Source: Pseudomonas cremoricolorata DSM 17059 = NBRC 16634 (lineage in GTDB: Bacteria > Pseudomonadota > Gammaproteobacteria > Pseudomonadales > Pseudomonadaceae). Taken from it: a DNA stretch of 64,000 nucleotides. The translations under genes were made by a program, and so were the position numbers. How positions within the stretch are numbered: the stretch's first letter is position 1; each line of letters begins with the position of its first letter. The stretch is from contig NZ_AUEA01000002.1 of NCBI RefSeq assembly GCF_000425745.1, forward strand, positions 186,001 to 250,000, read 5' to 3'. Below are positions 50,701 to 61,620 of the stretch, one piece after another. Under the pieces are notes generated by a model. The model made no database searches, had not been told where the DNA came from, and was given only the letters and a program-made list of their open reading frames with translations.

Positions 50701-51037
50701 CGGCGACAGCGAGGTGTTTCTGATCAGCCTCAAGGCCGGGGGCACCGGACTGAACCTGACCGCTGCCGACACGGTGATCCACTACGACCCATGGTGGAAC
50801 CCGGCCAGCGAAAACCAGGCCACCGACCGCGCCTACCGCATCGGCCAGGACAAGCCCGTGTTCGTCTTCAAGCTGATCACCCGCGGCACGGTGGAGGAAA
50901 AGATTCAGCAACTGCAGCAAGACAAGGCAGCGCTGGCCGCAGGCCTGCTGGGTGACGAACAGGCCGGGCAATGGCGCATGAGCGACGAGGATATCGAGGC
51001 GCTGTTCGCGCCACTGCCGCCGCGGCGCACGCGCTAG
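47714..51037 (+). CDS. SWIM zinc-finger and SNF2-type helicase
   Basis: An 1107-residue SF2 ATPase. The N-terminal SWIM domain has the CxC...CxH pattern in CRCSCPVQGNCKHSAAALYT (about residue 76-95). A middle region of unclear fold follows. The SNF2 core begins at RPYQQQGLNWLQVLRELGVG (about 637) with Walker A GDDMGLGKTLQTLA, the DEAQ box LVLDEAQNIKSSTSKA, TPVENNLGELWSLFHFLMPG, and the C-terminal motifs LFSQFTSMLALIEQAL, LISLKAGGTGLNLTAAD and QATDRAYRIGQDKPV. It is related to RapA/HepA-like bacterial SNF2 proteins. GTG at 47714 overlaps the CsiV stop. The nucleic-acid target is unknown. Confidence 0.9.
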   Translation: MTVAEPRALTLLRQSNAWVEQFDPRTLKRGAEYARQGRSRLVKIDDLSIIARCEGSGAEFYQQSINLIAQPAGLRLICRCSCPVQGNCKHSAAALYTLQQQAQASAGDDHSQQLPPELNSWMSGLENPATASADKPDSKGRALYYQVGIDEPQCYLQVHKGVLDSAGELELTPVKSLPELVYYPPRYVSDGDKRLLRLLESHRPHGTLLSRIALHGAEGAEILEYALATGRLLWTQQLPALSAGPLRSGEFRWLRNDSGHYRGAWFDGDAAFEQILPLTPLFYLDSQQRLLGKLEHELDPFIATQLSQAPSVPEHLVVPLSHRLNALNRQVPTPTQVRSERLDDVQPVPHLALGSIEFSAYATKTGRMQRQMQHRAALSFDYLGVRASGSSDKPLTRLQDAVSQRIERQPKAENAARKVLRDLGFKPAMRQSKALPDSAGEMLQLPDDEAWLSVSREALPRLREAGWVIDVQRDFSFNLHSVEDWYADIDEAAGREWFDLELGIVVDGQRHSLLPIVLHLLRSNPELLRQGELAKRGDDEHLLVDLNQQRPDGPALRVALPYGRLRALMATLGDLFHSDDPGNPQLRLDRADAARLNQLDALPLKWQGGEAVRHLGQRLRDARELQVAPPERLMASLRPYQQQGLNWLQVLRELGVGGVLGDDMGLGKTLQTLAHLLLEKQAGRLQRPALVVLPTSLVPNWIDEAQRFAPDLRVLSLHGPGRSKYFAQLAEYDLVLTTYALVPRDLEHLQAQPWHVLVLDEAQNIKSSTSKAASALRELQAQQRICLSGTPVENNLGELWSLFHFLMPGWLGDQKGFNRDYRTPIERHGDTERMAHLARRIRPFLLRRTKEEVARDLPPKTEMIHWVELSDAQRDTYEAVRVAMDEKVREEIARNGAARSQIVILDALLKLRQVCCDLRLVKGSEVKSSQHDKGKLGSLLEMLDELLREGRRILLFSQFTSMLALIEQALVKRGIRYSLLTGDTRDRRAPVAAFQNGDSEVFLISLKAGGTGLNLTAADTVIHYDPWWNPASENQATDRAYRIGQDKPVFVFKLITRGTVEEKIQQLQQDKAALAAGLLGDEQAGQWRMSDEDIEALFAPLPPRRTR

Positions 51038-51042
51038 GCGCA

Positions 51043-51086
51043 GCTGCAAGCTGCAAGCTGCAAGCTGCAAGCTGCAAGCTGCAAGC
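51043..51086. repeat. Heptamer tandem repeat (GCTGCAA x6) with a partner arm, between convergent genes
   Basis: Six uninterrupted copies of GCTGCAA run from 51043 to 51084. About 15 nt later a diverged opposite-sense copy, GCTTGCCACTTGCCGC (51102-51117), pairs with GCTGCAAGCTGCAAGC with 13 of 16 matches. This gives a hairpin between the stops of the SNF2 gene and nagZ. Similar AGCTTGC-type arrays occur at gene ends in pseudomonads. Copy number is likely to vary between strains. Confidence 0.75.
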
Positions 51087-51131
51087 CAAAGCCTAACCTT
51101 AGCTTGCCACTTGCCGCTTACGGTTCGCCGC

Positions 51132-52133
51132 TCACTGCGCGCGGCGCAGTGCCTCCAACGCCTGGAGCCAACGGGGCTGCTCGCGGTAGTCGGTGCGGGG
51201 ATAGCTGCGACCGCGCATGCTGGCGATGCGTGGTGAGGGCTGTATGTGCAGGCGTTGGGCGGCACTCAGGGCCAGTTCGGCGGCGGCGCGGTCGTTGCAC
51301 ACCAGGCCCATGTCGCACCCGGCGCTAAGGGCCGCTTCGATGCGGCTGGCGGCATCGCCGACCACATGGGCACCGGCCATCGACAGGTCATCGCTGAAGA
51401 TCACCCCGGTAAAGCCCAGCTCACCGCGCAGGATGTCCTGCAGCCAACGCCGCGAGAAACCGGCCGGCTGGTTGTCCACCTGCGGGTAGATGACATGCGC
51501 CGGCATCACCGCCGCCAGTTGGCTGCTCAGGTGCTTGAACGGCAGCAAGTCGGCCTGGCGCAGTTGCTCGAGACTGCGCTCGTCGGTAGGGATGGCGACA
51601 TGCGAGTCGGCCTCGGCCCAGCCGTGGCCGGGAAAGTGCTTGCCACAGGCGGCCATGCCGGCGGCATGCATGCCACGGATGAACGCGCCGGCCAGGGCGG
51701 TGGCGCGCAGCGGATCGCCCTCGAAGGCGCGTGTGCCGACCACCGCGCTGCGCTGATGGTCAAGGTCGAGCACCGGCGCGAAGCTAAGGTCCAGCCCCAC
51801 CGCGAGCACCTCGGTGGCCATCAGCCAGCCGCACTGCTCGGCCAGGTACTCGGCGTTGTCATGCTCTGCCAGGCTGCGCATGGCCGGCAGGCGCACGAAG
51901 CCCTGGCGCAGGCGCTGCACCCGGCCACCTTCCTGATCCACCGCCAGAATCAGGTCTGGGCGGATGGCGCGAATCGACGCGCACAGCTCACGCACCTGAC
52001 GCGGGCTGTCGATATTGCGGGCGAAGATGATCAGGCCGGCCACTTGCGGCTGACGAAGCAGGTGGCGGTCTTCAGCGGTCAGCCAGTGACCGTCGATATC
52101 CACCATCAGGGAGCCTTGCAGGCGGGCAGTCAT
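51132..52133 (-). CDS. nagZ: Beta-N-acetylhexosaminidase
   Basis: A 333-residue family 3 glycosidase that removes N-acetylglucosamine from 1,6-anhydro-muropeptides in cell-wall recycling. The motifs are IDGHWLTAEDRHLL near the start, LAVDQEGGRVQRLR (about 63), AACGKHFPGHGWAEADSHVA (the KHFPGHG His loop, about 157) and FTGVIFSDDLSMAGAHVV with the catalytic Asp (about 240). Its product controls ampC in many Gram-negative bacteria. It follows psrA by 39 nt on the same strand, probably on one transcript. Confidence 0.94.
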   Translation of the reverse strand: MTARLQGSLMVDIDGHWLTAEDRHLLRQPQVAGLIIFARNIDSPRQVRELCASIRAIRPDLILAVDQEGGRVQRLRQGFVRLPAMRSLAEHDNAEYLAEQCGWLMATEVLAVGLDLSFAPVLDLDHQRSAVVGTRAFEGDPLRATALAGAFIRGMHAAGMAACGKHFPGHGWAEADSHVAIPTDERSLEQLRQADLLPFKHLSSQLAAVMPAHVIYPQVDNQPAGFSRRWLQDILRGELGFTGVIFSDDLSMAGAHVVGDAASRIEAALSAGCDMGLVCNDRAAAELALSAAQRLHIQPSPRIASMRGRSYPRTDYREQPRWLQALEALRRAQ

Positions 52134-52172
52134 AGGAAATCCTTGAATACAGGAAGAAATGAAACGCGGGGC

Positions 52173-52886
52173 CTACGCCTTGGCTGGCGCAGGCGGGGTG
52201 AGCGGTTTGCTGCGTGGGCGCAATTGCGCGTCGGCCATGGCGGCATCACTGACGGCGGTATCGGCGCGCATGCCGGCGGCGAGGAACGGCACCATCAGGC
52301 GCATCACCTGCTCGATCGAGGTATCGATGCCGAAATCGTTCTCGGCGATGGCGCGCAAGGCCTTGATTCCGGACATGCTGAACGCGGCGGCGCCGAGCAT
52401 GAAATGCACGCGCCAGAACAGCTCCAGTGGCGGAATACGAGGCGCGGCTTCGTTGACCAACAGCATGTAACGGCGGAACACCTTGCCGTACATGTCTTCC
52501 AGGTAACGTCGCAGGTGACCCTGGCTCTCGCTGAACGCAAGGCCCAGCAGGCGCATGAAGATGGACAGGTCGTTGTTGCTGCGAGGCTGCACGGCCAAAG
52601 CCTGATCGACCAGCATTTCCAGCAGCTCCTCAAGGCTCGGCTTGAGTTCGGGCCGCGCCTGACGCCGCTCCAGCTCACGTTCCAGGCTTGCACAGAACGG
52701 CCCGAGGAAACGCGAGAAGACCGCCTGGATCAGCGCTTTCTTCGAGCCGAAGTGGTAATTTACCGCCGCCAGGTTGACCCCGGCCTTGCTGGTGATCAGC
52801 CGCAGCGAGGTTTCCGCAAAGCCTCGTTCCGCGAACAACTGCTCGGCAGCGTCGAGAATGCGTTCAACGGTTTCGGATTGGGCCAT
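52173..52886 (-). CDS. psrA: TetR-family fatty-acid responsive regulator PsrA
   Basis: A 237-residue TetR regulator. The helix-turn-helix at about 10-60 includes ILDAAEQLFAERGFAETSLR and KAGVNLAAVNYHFGSKKALI. The C-terminal domain binds ligand (long-chain fatty acids in known PsrA). The order nagZ, psrA, lexA, sulA, topA and fadBA matches the known Pseudomonas neighbourhood. The ATG at 52886 gives MAQSETVERILDA. Two palindromes of the PsrA type sit just upstream, which supports autoregulation. fadBA, about 5 kb away, is a known kind of target. Confidence 0.93.
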   Translation of the reverse strand: MAQSETVERILDAAEQLFAERGFAETSLRLITSKAGVNLAAVNYHFGSKKALIQAVFSRFLGPFCASLERELERRQARPELKPSLEELLEMLVDQALAVQPRSNNDLSIFMRLLGLAFSESQGHLRRYLEDMYGKVFRRYMLLVNEAAPRIPPLELFWRVHFMLGAAAFSMSGIKALRAIAENDFGIDTSIEQVMRLMVPFLAAGMRADTAVSDAAMADAQLRPRSKPLTPPAPAKA

Positions 52887-52907
52887 GACTTGATTCCACT
52901 CGCCAGA

Positions 52908-52934
52908 CAAACAGTTGTTTGAAACATACGTTTC
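52908..52934. promoter_or_regulatory. Tandem PsrA operators upstream of psrA
   Basis: CAAAC-AGTT-GTTTG (52908-52921) and GAAAC-ATAC-GTTTC (52921-52934) are two perfect palindromes with N4 centres that share one base. Both fit the published PsrA motif (G/C)AAAC-N2-4-GTTT(G/C). They lie 22 to 48 nt upstream of the psrA start. Confidence 0.85.
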
Positions 52935-53070
52935 AGTCCTTTCCCTGTCAAGGATCAGTGACCGACCGGTCGTTATCTGACAGCCCTGTAATCGCCCGGC
53001 TCGCTACCCTGTCCGCCCGATACTTGCCCGGCTTTCATAGCGCGAGGTGCCACGCCGATGGCACAGGACG

Positions 53071-53098
53071 CTTGCAGCCGCCCAACTACTGTATATAA
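53071..53098 (+). promoter_or_regulatory. lexA promoter overlapping an SOS box
   Basis: TATAAT (53093-53098) is a full -10 consensus and TTGCAG (53071-53076) a weak -35 with 16-nt spacing. The -10 is inside the first SOS box, so LexA binding would block polymerase. Confidence 0.65.
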
Positions 53099-53122
53099 TC
53101 CCAGTCACTGGATAAAAAGACA
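53088..53122. promoter_or_regulatory. Two tandem SOS (LexA) boxes
   Basis: CTGTATATAATCCCAG (53088-53103) and CTGGATAAAAAGACAG (53107-53122) both fit CTG-N10-CAG. They are three bases apart and end 11 nt before the lexA ATG, as in E. coli, giving autoregulation of lexA-sulA. Confidence 0.85.
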
Positions 53123-53133
53123 GAGCGCCCGCC

Positions 53134-53742
53134 ATGTTGAAACTGACGCCACGCCAAGCCGAGATCCTCGCTTTCATCAAACGCTGCCTGGAAGACAACG
53201 GCTTCCCCCCCACCCGCGCGGAAATCGCTCAGGAGCTAGGCTTCAAGTCGCCCAATGCGGCCGAGGAACACCTCAAGGCCCTGGCCCGCAAGGGCGCCAT
53301 TGAAATGACCCCTGGCGCATCCCGCGGCATTCGCATTCCGGGTCTGGAAGCCAAGCCCGAAGAATCCAGCCTGCCGATCGTCGGCCGCGTCGCCGCCGGT
53401 GCGCCGATTCTCGCCGAGCAGCACATCGAGCAATCGTGCAACATCAGCCCCGACTTCTTCAATCCTCGGGCCGATTACCTGCTGCGCGTCCACGGCACCA
53501 GCATGAAGGACGTCGGCATCTTCGATGGCGACCTGCTCGCCGTGCACACTTGCCGCGAAGCCCGCAACGGTCAGATCGTCGTGGCGCGGATTGGCGACGA
53601 AGTCACGGTCAAGCGCTTCAAGCGTGAAGGCAGCAAGGTCTGGCTGATCGCTGAAAACCCTGAATTTGCGCCCATCGAGGTCGACCTGAAGGATCAGGAA
53701 CTGGTCATCGAAGGCCTGAGTGTCGGCGTGATTCGCCGCTGA
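53134..53742 (+). CDS. lexA: SOS repressor LexA
   Basis: A 202-residue LexA. The winged helix-turn-helix ([32 protein letters not shown]) is followed by the self-cleavage site Ala-Gly in [13 protein letters not shown] (about residue 90), the catalytic Ser in [18 protein letters not shown] (about 123) and the catalytic Lys in [12 protein letters not shown] (about 160). It represses DNA-damage genes until RecA filaments trigger its cleavage. Two SOS boxes precede it. sulA follows after 13 nt. Confidence 0.97.
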   Translation: MLKLTPRQAEILAFIKRCLEDNGFPPTRAEIAQELGFKSPNAAEEHLKALARKGAIEMTPGASRGIRIPGLEAKPEESSLPIVGRVAAGAPILAEQHIEQSCNISPDFFNPRADYLLRVHGTSMKDVGIFDGDLLAVHTCREARNGQIVVARIGDEVTVKRFKREGSKVWLIAENPEFAPIEVDLKDQELVIEGLSVGVIRR

Positions 53743-53755
53743 TCGAGGAATCCCC

Positions 53756-54232
53756 ATGCATACGTCCACCCACGCACCCGAGCACAGCCAGTTGTCATTG
53801 TTCGAAGCCTTTCTGGCCCAACCCGTGCTGCCCGGACTCAAGGTCCGCGAGCCCGCGGGCCAGTATTTCGAACCCGACCTGTTCAGCGAGCTGACCCTGC
53901 GCGGTGCGTCGGGTCCCTGCCACAGTCTGTTGGCGCCGGTTCTGAGGGAACTCAGCGAAGAGGACCACAGCCGCTGGCTGACCCTCATCGCCCCACCCGC
54001 CAGCCTGACTCAGGCTTGGCTACGCCACGCCGGGCTCAATCGCGAACGTATCCTGCTGCTGCAACCGCGCAGCAATCAAAGCGCGCTGCACCTGGCCGCA
54101 GAAGCGCTGCGCCTGGGCCGCAGCCACACCGTGGTCAGCTGGCTGGGCAGCCTTAACGCCAGTGGCCGGCAATTGCTGATCCGCTCTGCCAGTGCCGGAA
54201 ACGCACAAAGCCTGAACATCCGCATCGGCTGA
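53756..54232 (+). CDS. sulA: SOS cell-division inhibitor SulA
   Basis: A 158-residue SulA-like protein that in relatives binds FtsZ and halts division after DNA damage. Similar regions include LSLFEAFLAQPVLPGLK, SRWLTLIAPPASLTQAWLR and LLLQPRSNQSALHLAAEALR. The N-terminal part differs from E. coli SulA, as in other pseudomonads. It has no SOS box of its own and lies 13 nt after lexA, so it depends on the lexA promoter. A hairpin overlaps its end. Confidence 0.9.
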   Translation: MHTSTHAPEHSQLSLFEAFLAQPVLPGLKVREPAGQYFEPDLFSELTLRGASGPCHSLLAPVLRELSEEDHSRWLTLIAPPASLTQAWLRHAGLNRERILLLQPRSNQSALHLAAEALRLGRSHTVVSWLGSLNASGRQLLIRSASAGNAQSLNIRIG

Positions 54233-54244
54233 TGTCCAGGCTTT
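54207..54244 (+). terminator. Hairpin at the end of sulA
   Basis: AAAGCCTGAACATC (54207-54220) and GATGTCCAGGCTTT (54231-54244) pair at 13 of 14 positions around ten bases. The left arm lies inside the sulA coding end. CTTTGCCTGTTT follows, so it may act as the terminator of lexA-sulA. Confidence 0.6.
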
Positions 54245-54295
54245 GCCTGTTTCGCTGAATGAAACACTCTGCAGCCCCTTGAGCGGTACGCACGA

Positions 54296-54529
54296 TCAGT
54301 GCAGTACGCGAGGGCCTTCTTCGCGCTCGAGGTCGCCTTCGACCAGACGTCCCGCCATCTGCACGCCTACGCTGAGCATGGCTTTGGCGACTTCCACGTG
54401 CTGTCCTTGCAAGAATACCTTGGCGTCTTCAGAGAAACTCAAGGTCACCAGAGACCCTTCATCTTCGGCGCGGCGCAGCTCGATGCGGCCGTCCGGCAAC
54501 TCGACAATTTCAAGAAACGACGTTGACAT
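54296..54529 (-). CDS. Small conserved hypothetical protein
   Basis: A 77-residue acidic protein starting MSTSFLEIVELPDGRIELRR; it has no signal peptide or membrane segment. LVTLSFSEDAKVFLQGQHVE suggests a compact alpha-beta fold. I do not recognise a family by motif. The ATG at 54529 is preferred to a far upstream one because the sequence before it has no protein-like character. It is convergent with sulA and lies downstream of the DUF6586 gene, 50 nt from its stop. Confidence 0.65.
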   Translation of the reverse strand: MSTSFLEIVELPDGRIELRRAEDEGSLVTLSFSEDAKVFLQGQHVEVAKAMLSVGVQMAGRLVEGDLEREEGPRVLH

Positions 54530-54579
54530 AAAGGGCTGTTCTCCACTAAAGGCGTGCATTGTAACAGCCACTGCGGCGA

Positions 54580-55098
54580 TCAGCACTCACTCAACGCGTC
54601 ACGAAAGCGTCGCACAACGTCCTTGAGCTGACCGCGCCACTCCTGCAATTGCTCATGACAAAGCGCTGGCGACTCTGGCTCATCGAGATTCACTGCTTGG
54701 ATCAGCGGCTGCGTGACGTCGCCCTTGGCGACTTTCACTGCGACCGGCGGTCGGAACAAATCTTCATAAGCACTGAGCAAACGCGCCAGCCAGGTTTCCC
54801 TCTGCCCTGCCAATTCGAGCATCTCGGCCATTTCCGGAATGCGCAGGTCTCGCAGCGCCGAATCGTTGAGCAGCGCTCGCGCGTCGCGGCCGCCCTCCTC
54901 CAGGCGATAGAAGCCTGCGATCTCGTGACACAACCCCAACAGTGCCCCGTAGAGGTGAAACAAGGCAGCTTCGCGCTCGGCCTGAATCAGCCCCTGGGCA
55001 TTCAGCGCGCGGCTTTCCTGAGCCTTGGCCATCGATTCGAGCGCCAGGCCGGCGAAGAACAGCTTCTGATTGGTGCGGGTGTAGCGTTCCTGGGCCAT
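54580..55098 (-). CDS. DUF6586-type helical protein
   Basis: A 172-residue, mostly helical protein without signal peptide. Conserved-looking parts are ERYTRTNQKLFFAGLALESM (start), ALFHLYGALLGLCHEIAGFY (about 53-72) and the C-terminal EQLQEWRGQLKDVVRRFRDA. The function is unknown. I use the ATG at 55098 (MAQERYTR), as the longer frame upstream looks non-coding. It lies downstream of topA on the same strand, after a 12-bp hairpin. Confidence 0.72.
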   Translation of the reverse strand: MAQERYTRTNQKLFFAGLALESMAKAQESRALNAQGLIQAEREAALFHLYGALLGLCHEIAGFYRLEEGGRDARALLNDSALRDLRIPEMAEMLELAGQRETWLARLLSAYEDLFRPPVAVKVAKGDVTQPLIQAVNLDEPESPALCHEQLQEWRGQLKDVVRRFRDALSEC

Positions 55099-55174
55099 GG
55101 ATGGGTTTCCCTGAGTGGATAAGGTCAGAAGCGCAGTGTCAGCGACATCACAAGGCCGCGGCAAGCCCAAACGC

Positions 55175-55210
55175 ATCGGGGGCAAGCAGGTTTCCCCGCT
55201 TGCCCCCGAT
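55175..55210 (-). terminator. Hairpin after topA
   Basis: TCGGGGGCAAGC (55176-55187) and GCTTGCCCCCGA (55198-55209) are perfect 12-bp arms around ten bases, and one more A-T pair extends the stem. It lies 20 nt after the topA stop. No clear T-run follows, so termination may be partial, with read-through into the DUF6586 gene. Confidence 0.55.
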
Positions 55211-55229
55211 TCGACCGCTCAGCTCACGC

Positions 55230-57839
55230 TCAGCGCTTGTCTTCTACCTTCCACGCCTTGCCGTCGTAGAAGGCCTTCCAACCCGTCGGTTTGCCCTCCA
55301 CCTCGGTCTGCACGTATTGCTCCTTGGTCTTGCGGCTGTAGCGAATCACGCTCGGACGACCTTCCGGATCCTGCTGCGGTGCATCGCAGAGGAAATGGTA
55401 CTTGGCGTCGATCTCGGCCTTGTGCGGCACGATTTCCTTGACCAGCGGCGCGCGGGTCTCGCGGTTCTTGGGGAACTGACTCGCGGCCAGGAACAGCCCG
55501 GATGCGCCATCACGCAGCACGTAGGTGTCATCGACCTTCTCGCACTTAAGCTCGGGCATTTCCACCTTGTCCATCTTCGGCGGCGCCGCTTCGCCGCTCT
55601 TGAGCAGCTTGCGGGTGTTCTTGCACGCAGGATTGGTGCAACCGAAGAACTTGCCGAAGCGTCCGGTTTTCAGCTGCATCTCGCTGCCGCACTTGTCGCA
55701 TTCCAGGCTCGGGCCTTCATAGCCCTTGATGCGATAGCTGCCTTCCTCGATTTCGTAGCCTGGGCAATCCGGGTTGTTACCGCAGATATGCAGCTTGTGC
55801 TTCTCGTCGAGCAGATACGCATCCATGGCCGTGGCGCAGATCGGGCAGCGATGCTTGGCGCGCAGCACCCGCGACTCGGACTCGCCCTCGTCATCGGCAG
55901 CGATCTCGTCGCCCGGCACCAGGTTCACCGTGGCCTTGCAGCGTTCCTTGGGCGGCAGGCTGTAGCCCGAGCAACCGAGGAACACACCGGTGGACGCGGT
56001 ACGGATCATCATTGGCCGACCGCATTCCTTGCAGGCAATGTTGGTCAGGGTTGGCTGATTGGCGCGCATGCCATTCTCGCTGGCTTCAGCGGTCAGCAGC
56101 TTCTGGCTGAAATCGCCATAGAACTCGTCGAGCACGTTCTTCCAGTCGCGCTCGCCATGGGCGACGTCATCGAGGTTTTCTTCCATGCCTGCGGTGAAGC
56201 CATAGTCCATCAGGTTGGAGAAGCTTTCGGAAAGACGCTCGGTGACGATATCGCCCATCTTCTCGGAATAGAAGCGGCGGTTGTGCAGGGTGACGTAACC
56301 GCGATCCTGGATGGTGGAAATGATCGCCGCATAGGTCGAAGGACGACCGATGCCGCGTTTTTCCATTTCCTTGACCAGGCTGGCTTCGGTGAAGCGCGCC
56401 GGCGGCTTGGTGAAATGCTGGCTGGGGTCGAGTTCGAGCAGCTTCAGCGCTTCGCCCTGGGCCATTTCCGGCAACACATCGTCTTCGCCGGGTTTGCTCT
56501 GTTGCGGCAACACACGGGTGTAGCCGTCGAACTTGAGAATACGGCCCTTGGCCCGCAGCTCGAAGTCGCCGGCCACCGCGGTGATGCTGGTGGACAGGTA
56601 CTGCGCCGGTGGCATCTGGCAGGCCAGGAACTGGCGCCAGATCAGCTCGTACAGGCGCTCGGCATCGCGCTCCATGCCAGTGAGCTTGCTCGGGTGGGTA
56701 TTGACCTCGGAAGGACGGATCGCTTCGTGCGCCTCCTGGGCACCCTGCTTGCTGCCATAGACGATCGGCGCGGCTGGCAGGTATTGGCTGCCGAATTCGC
56801 GCTCGATGTAGCTGCGGGCCATTTCCACGGCATCGGTCGACAGGTTGGTCGAGTCGGTACGCATGTAGGTGATGTAGCCGGCCTCATACAGGCGCTGTGC
56901 CATCATCATGGTCTTCTTCACGCCGAAGCCCAGACGGTTGCTGGCGGCCTGCTGCAGGGTCGAGGTAATGAATGGCGCCGACGGCTTGCTGCTGGTCGGG
57001 CGGTCTTCGCGCTTGCTGACGCTGTAGCTGGACACCTTGAGGGCGTCCAGCGCGGCCATGGCCTGGGCCTGGTTCAGCGGTTTGAAGGCCTCGCCGTTGT
57101 GCCGCGCCACTTCGAAGCGCACCTTGGCGTTCTTGGCGCTGCTCAGGTCAGCGTGGATTTCCCAGTATTCCTCAGGGTTGAAGGCGCGGATTTCACGCTC
57201 GCGCTCGACCACCAGCTTGACCGCCACCGACTGCACGCGACCCGCCGACAGGCCGCGGGCGATCTTGGCCCACAACAGCGGCGAGACCATGTAGCCCACC
57301 ACGCGATCGAGGAAGCGCCGCGCCTGCTGGGCATTGACGCGATCGATGTCGAGTTCGCCCGGTTGCGAGAACGCTTCCTGAATGGCCTTCTTGGTGATTT
57401 CGTTGAACACCACGCGCTTGTAGCGGGTGTCATCGCCGCCGATGGCCTCGCGCAGGTGCCAGGCGATGGCCTCCCCCTCGCGGTCCAAGTCGGTTGCGAG
57501 ATAGATGGTGTCGGCATCCTTGGCCAGACGACGCAGTTCGTCGATGACCTTTTCCTTGCCAGGAAGGATTTCGTACTTGGCCTTCCAGCCCGATTCGGGG
57601 TCGACGCCCATGCGCGCCACCAGCTGGCGACGGGCCTTTTCCTTCGGTGTGAGTACCGGTGCGTCGGGCGCGGCCTTGCCGCGCTTGGCGGCCGGCTCCT
57701 TGGAGGCGCTAGCCGAACCGCTGGTGGGGAGGTCGCGGATATGGCCGATACTCGACTTCACCACGTACTGGCTGCCCAAGTACTTGTTGATGGTCTTGGC
57801 CTTGGCCGGGGATTCCACAATGACCAGCGATTTGCCCAT
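55230..57839 (-). CDS. topA: DNA topoisomerase I
   Basis: An 869-residue type IA topoisomerase that relaxes negative supercoils. The Toprim domain opens with [20 protein letters not shown] and has the metal site [19 protein letters not shown] (about 115). The active Tyr is in [16 protein letters not shown] (about 323). The C-terminal part has several Cys4 zinc units ([36 protein letters not shown]). The region after [20 protein letters not shown] (about 37) is a low-complexity insert common in pseudomonads. A good promoter lies just upstream. Confidence 0.96.
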   Translation of the reverse strand: MGKSLVIVESPAKAKTINKYLGSQYVVKSSIGHIRDLPTSGSASASKEPAAKRGKAAPDAPVLTPKEKARRQLVARMGVDPESGWKAKYEILPGKEKVIDELRRLAKDADTIYLATDLDREGEAIAWHLREAIGGDDTRYKRVVFNEITKKAIQEAFSQPGELDIDRVNAQQARRFLDRVVGYMVSPLLWAKIARGLSAGRVQSVAVKLVVEREREIRAFNPEEYWEIHADLSSAKNAKVRFEVARHNGEAFKPLNQAQAMAALDALKVSSYSVSKREDRPTSSKPSAPFITSTLQQAASNRLGFGVKKTMMMAQRLYEAGYITYMRTDSTNLSTDAVEMARSYIEREFGSQYLPAAPIVYGSKQGAQEAHEAIRPSEVNTHPSKLTGMERDAERLYELIWRQFLACQMPPAQYLSTSITAVAGDFELRAKGRILKFDGYTRVLPQQSKPGEDDVLPEMAQGEALKLLELDPSQHFTKPPARFTEASLVKEMEKRGIGRPSTYAAIISTIQDRGYVTLHNRRFYSEKMGDIVTERLSESFSNLMDYGFTAGMEENLDDVAHGERDWKNVLDEFYGDFSQKLLTAEASENGMRANQPTLTNIACKECGRPMMIRTASTGVFLGCSGYSLPPKERCKATVNLVPGDEIAADDEGESESRVLRAKHRCPICATAMDAYLLDEKHKLHICGNNPDCPGYEIEEGSYRIKGYEGPSLECDKCGSEMQLKTGRFGKFFGCTNPACKNTRKLLKSGEAAPPKMDKVEMPELKCEKVDDTYVLRDGASGLFLAASQFPKNRETRAPLVKEIVPHKAEIDAKYHFLCDAPQQDPEGRPSVIRYSRKTKEQYVQTEVEGKPTGWKAFYDGKAWKVEDKR

Positions 57840-57900
57840 GGATCGGAATATTCCTGAATCTGAAGATGAAAAACGCGCCAGGTGCCGGACGCGGCACCGC

Positions 57901-57929
57901 TATATATAGTGGCGACAGAGTGAGGTCAA
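57901..57929 (-). promoter_or_regulatory. Sigma-70 promoter of topA
   Basis: On the minus strand TTGACC (57929-57924, five of six) is spaced 17 nt from TATATA (57906-57901) inside an AT-rich palindrome, CTATATATAG. It stands about 60 nt before the topA ATG. Confidence 0.65.
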
Positions 57930-57939
57930 GCGCAGTCGT

Positions 57940-58191
57940 CTAGGCCTCGGTCGCAGGCGGCGGATCAAAACGCCCTGCTTCGGCTGTCTGCAAAGCAAAG
58001 CGCGGCACCTGCTCACCGTCAACCTCGACGGTCTCGAGGAACATCGCCAGCGGCCGTATCCACAGGCTGAAATCGCCATACAGGCACTGGTAGACGACCA
58101 CCCACTCTTCGTTTTCCGAATGCCGTGCGGTGCCGAATACGCGGTACTCAGGCCCTTTGTAATGACGATAAATGCCTGGTTGCACCTGCAT
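57940..58191 (-). CDS. DUF1653 domain protein
   Basis: An 83-residue protein. MQVQPGIYRHYKGPEYRVFG, VVVYQCLYGDFSLWIRPLAM and VPRFALQ form a single DUF1653 unit, a small all-beta domain with no established role. The ATG at 58191 gives the domain start, and the frame upstream runs into the fadA terminator. It lies between fadBA and topA. Confidence 0.85.
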   Translation of the reverse strand: MQVQPGIYRHYKGPEYRVFGTARHSENEEWVVVYQCLYGDFSLWIRPLAMFLETVEVDGEQVPRFALQTAEAGRFDPPPATEA

Positions 58192-58215
58192 GTCGCACTC
58201 CTGCTGTAACTGCGT

Positions 58216-58248
58216 GAAAAACAAAAGCCGGGGCACTTGGCCCCGGCT
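58216..58248 (-). terminator. Intrinsic terminator of fadBA
   Basis: AGCCGGGG (58226-58233) and CCCCGGCT (58241-58248) pair around seven bases. On the minus strand the stem is followed by TTTGTTTTT. It lies 19 nt after the fadA stop. Confidence 0.88.
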
Positions 58249-58266
58249 GCTGTGACAACGACGCGA

Positions 58267-59457
<1,191 letters not shown>

Positions 59458-59472
59458 CTAGCTGTGGACCGC

Positions 59473-61620
<2,148 letters not shown>

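Noticed and set aside
51043..51086. Possible CRISPR array
   Set aside because: The seven-base units are directly adjacent with no spacers, and no cas genes are present in the window.
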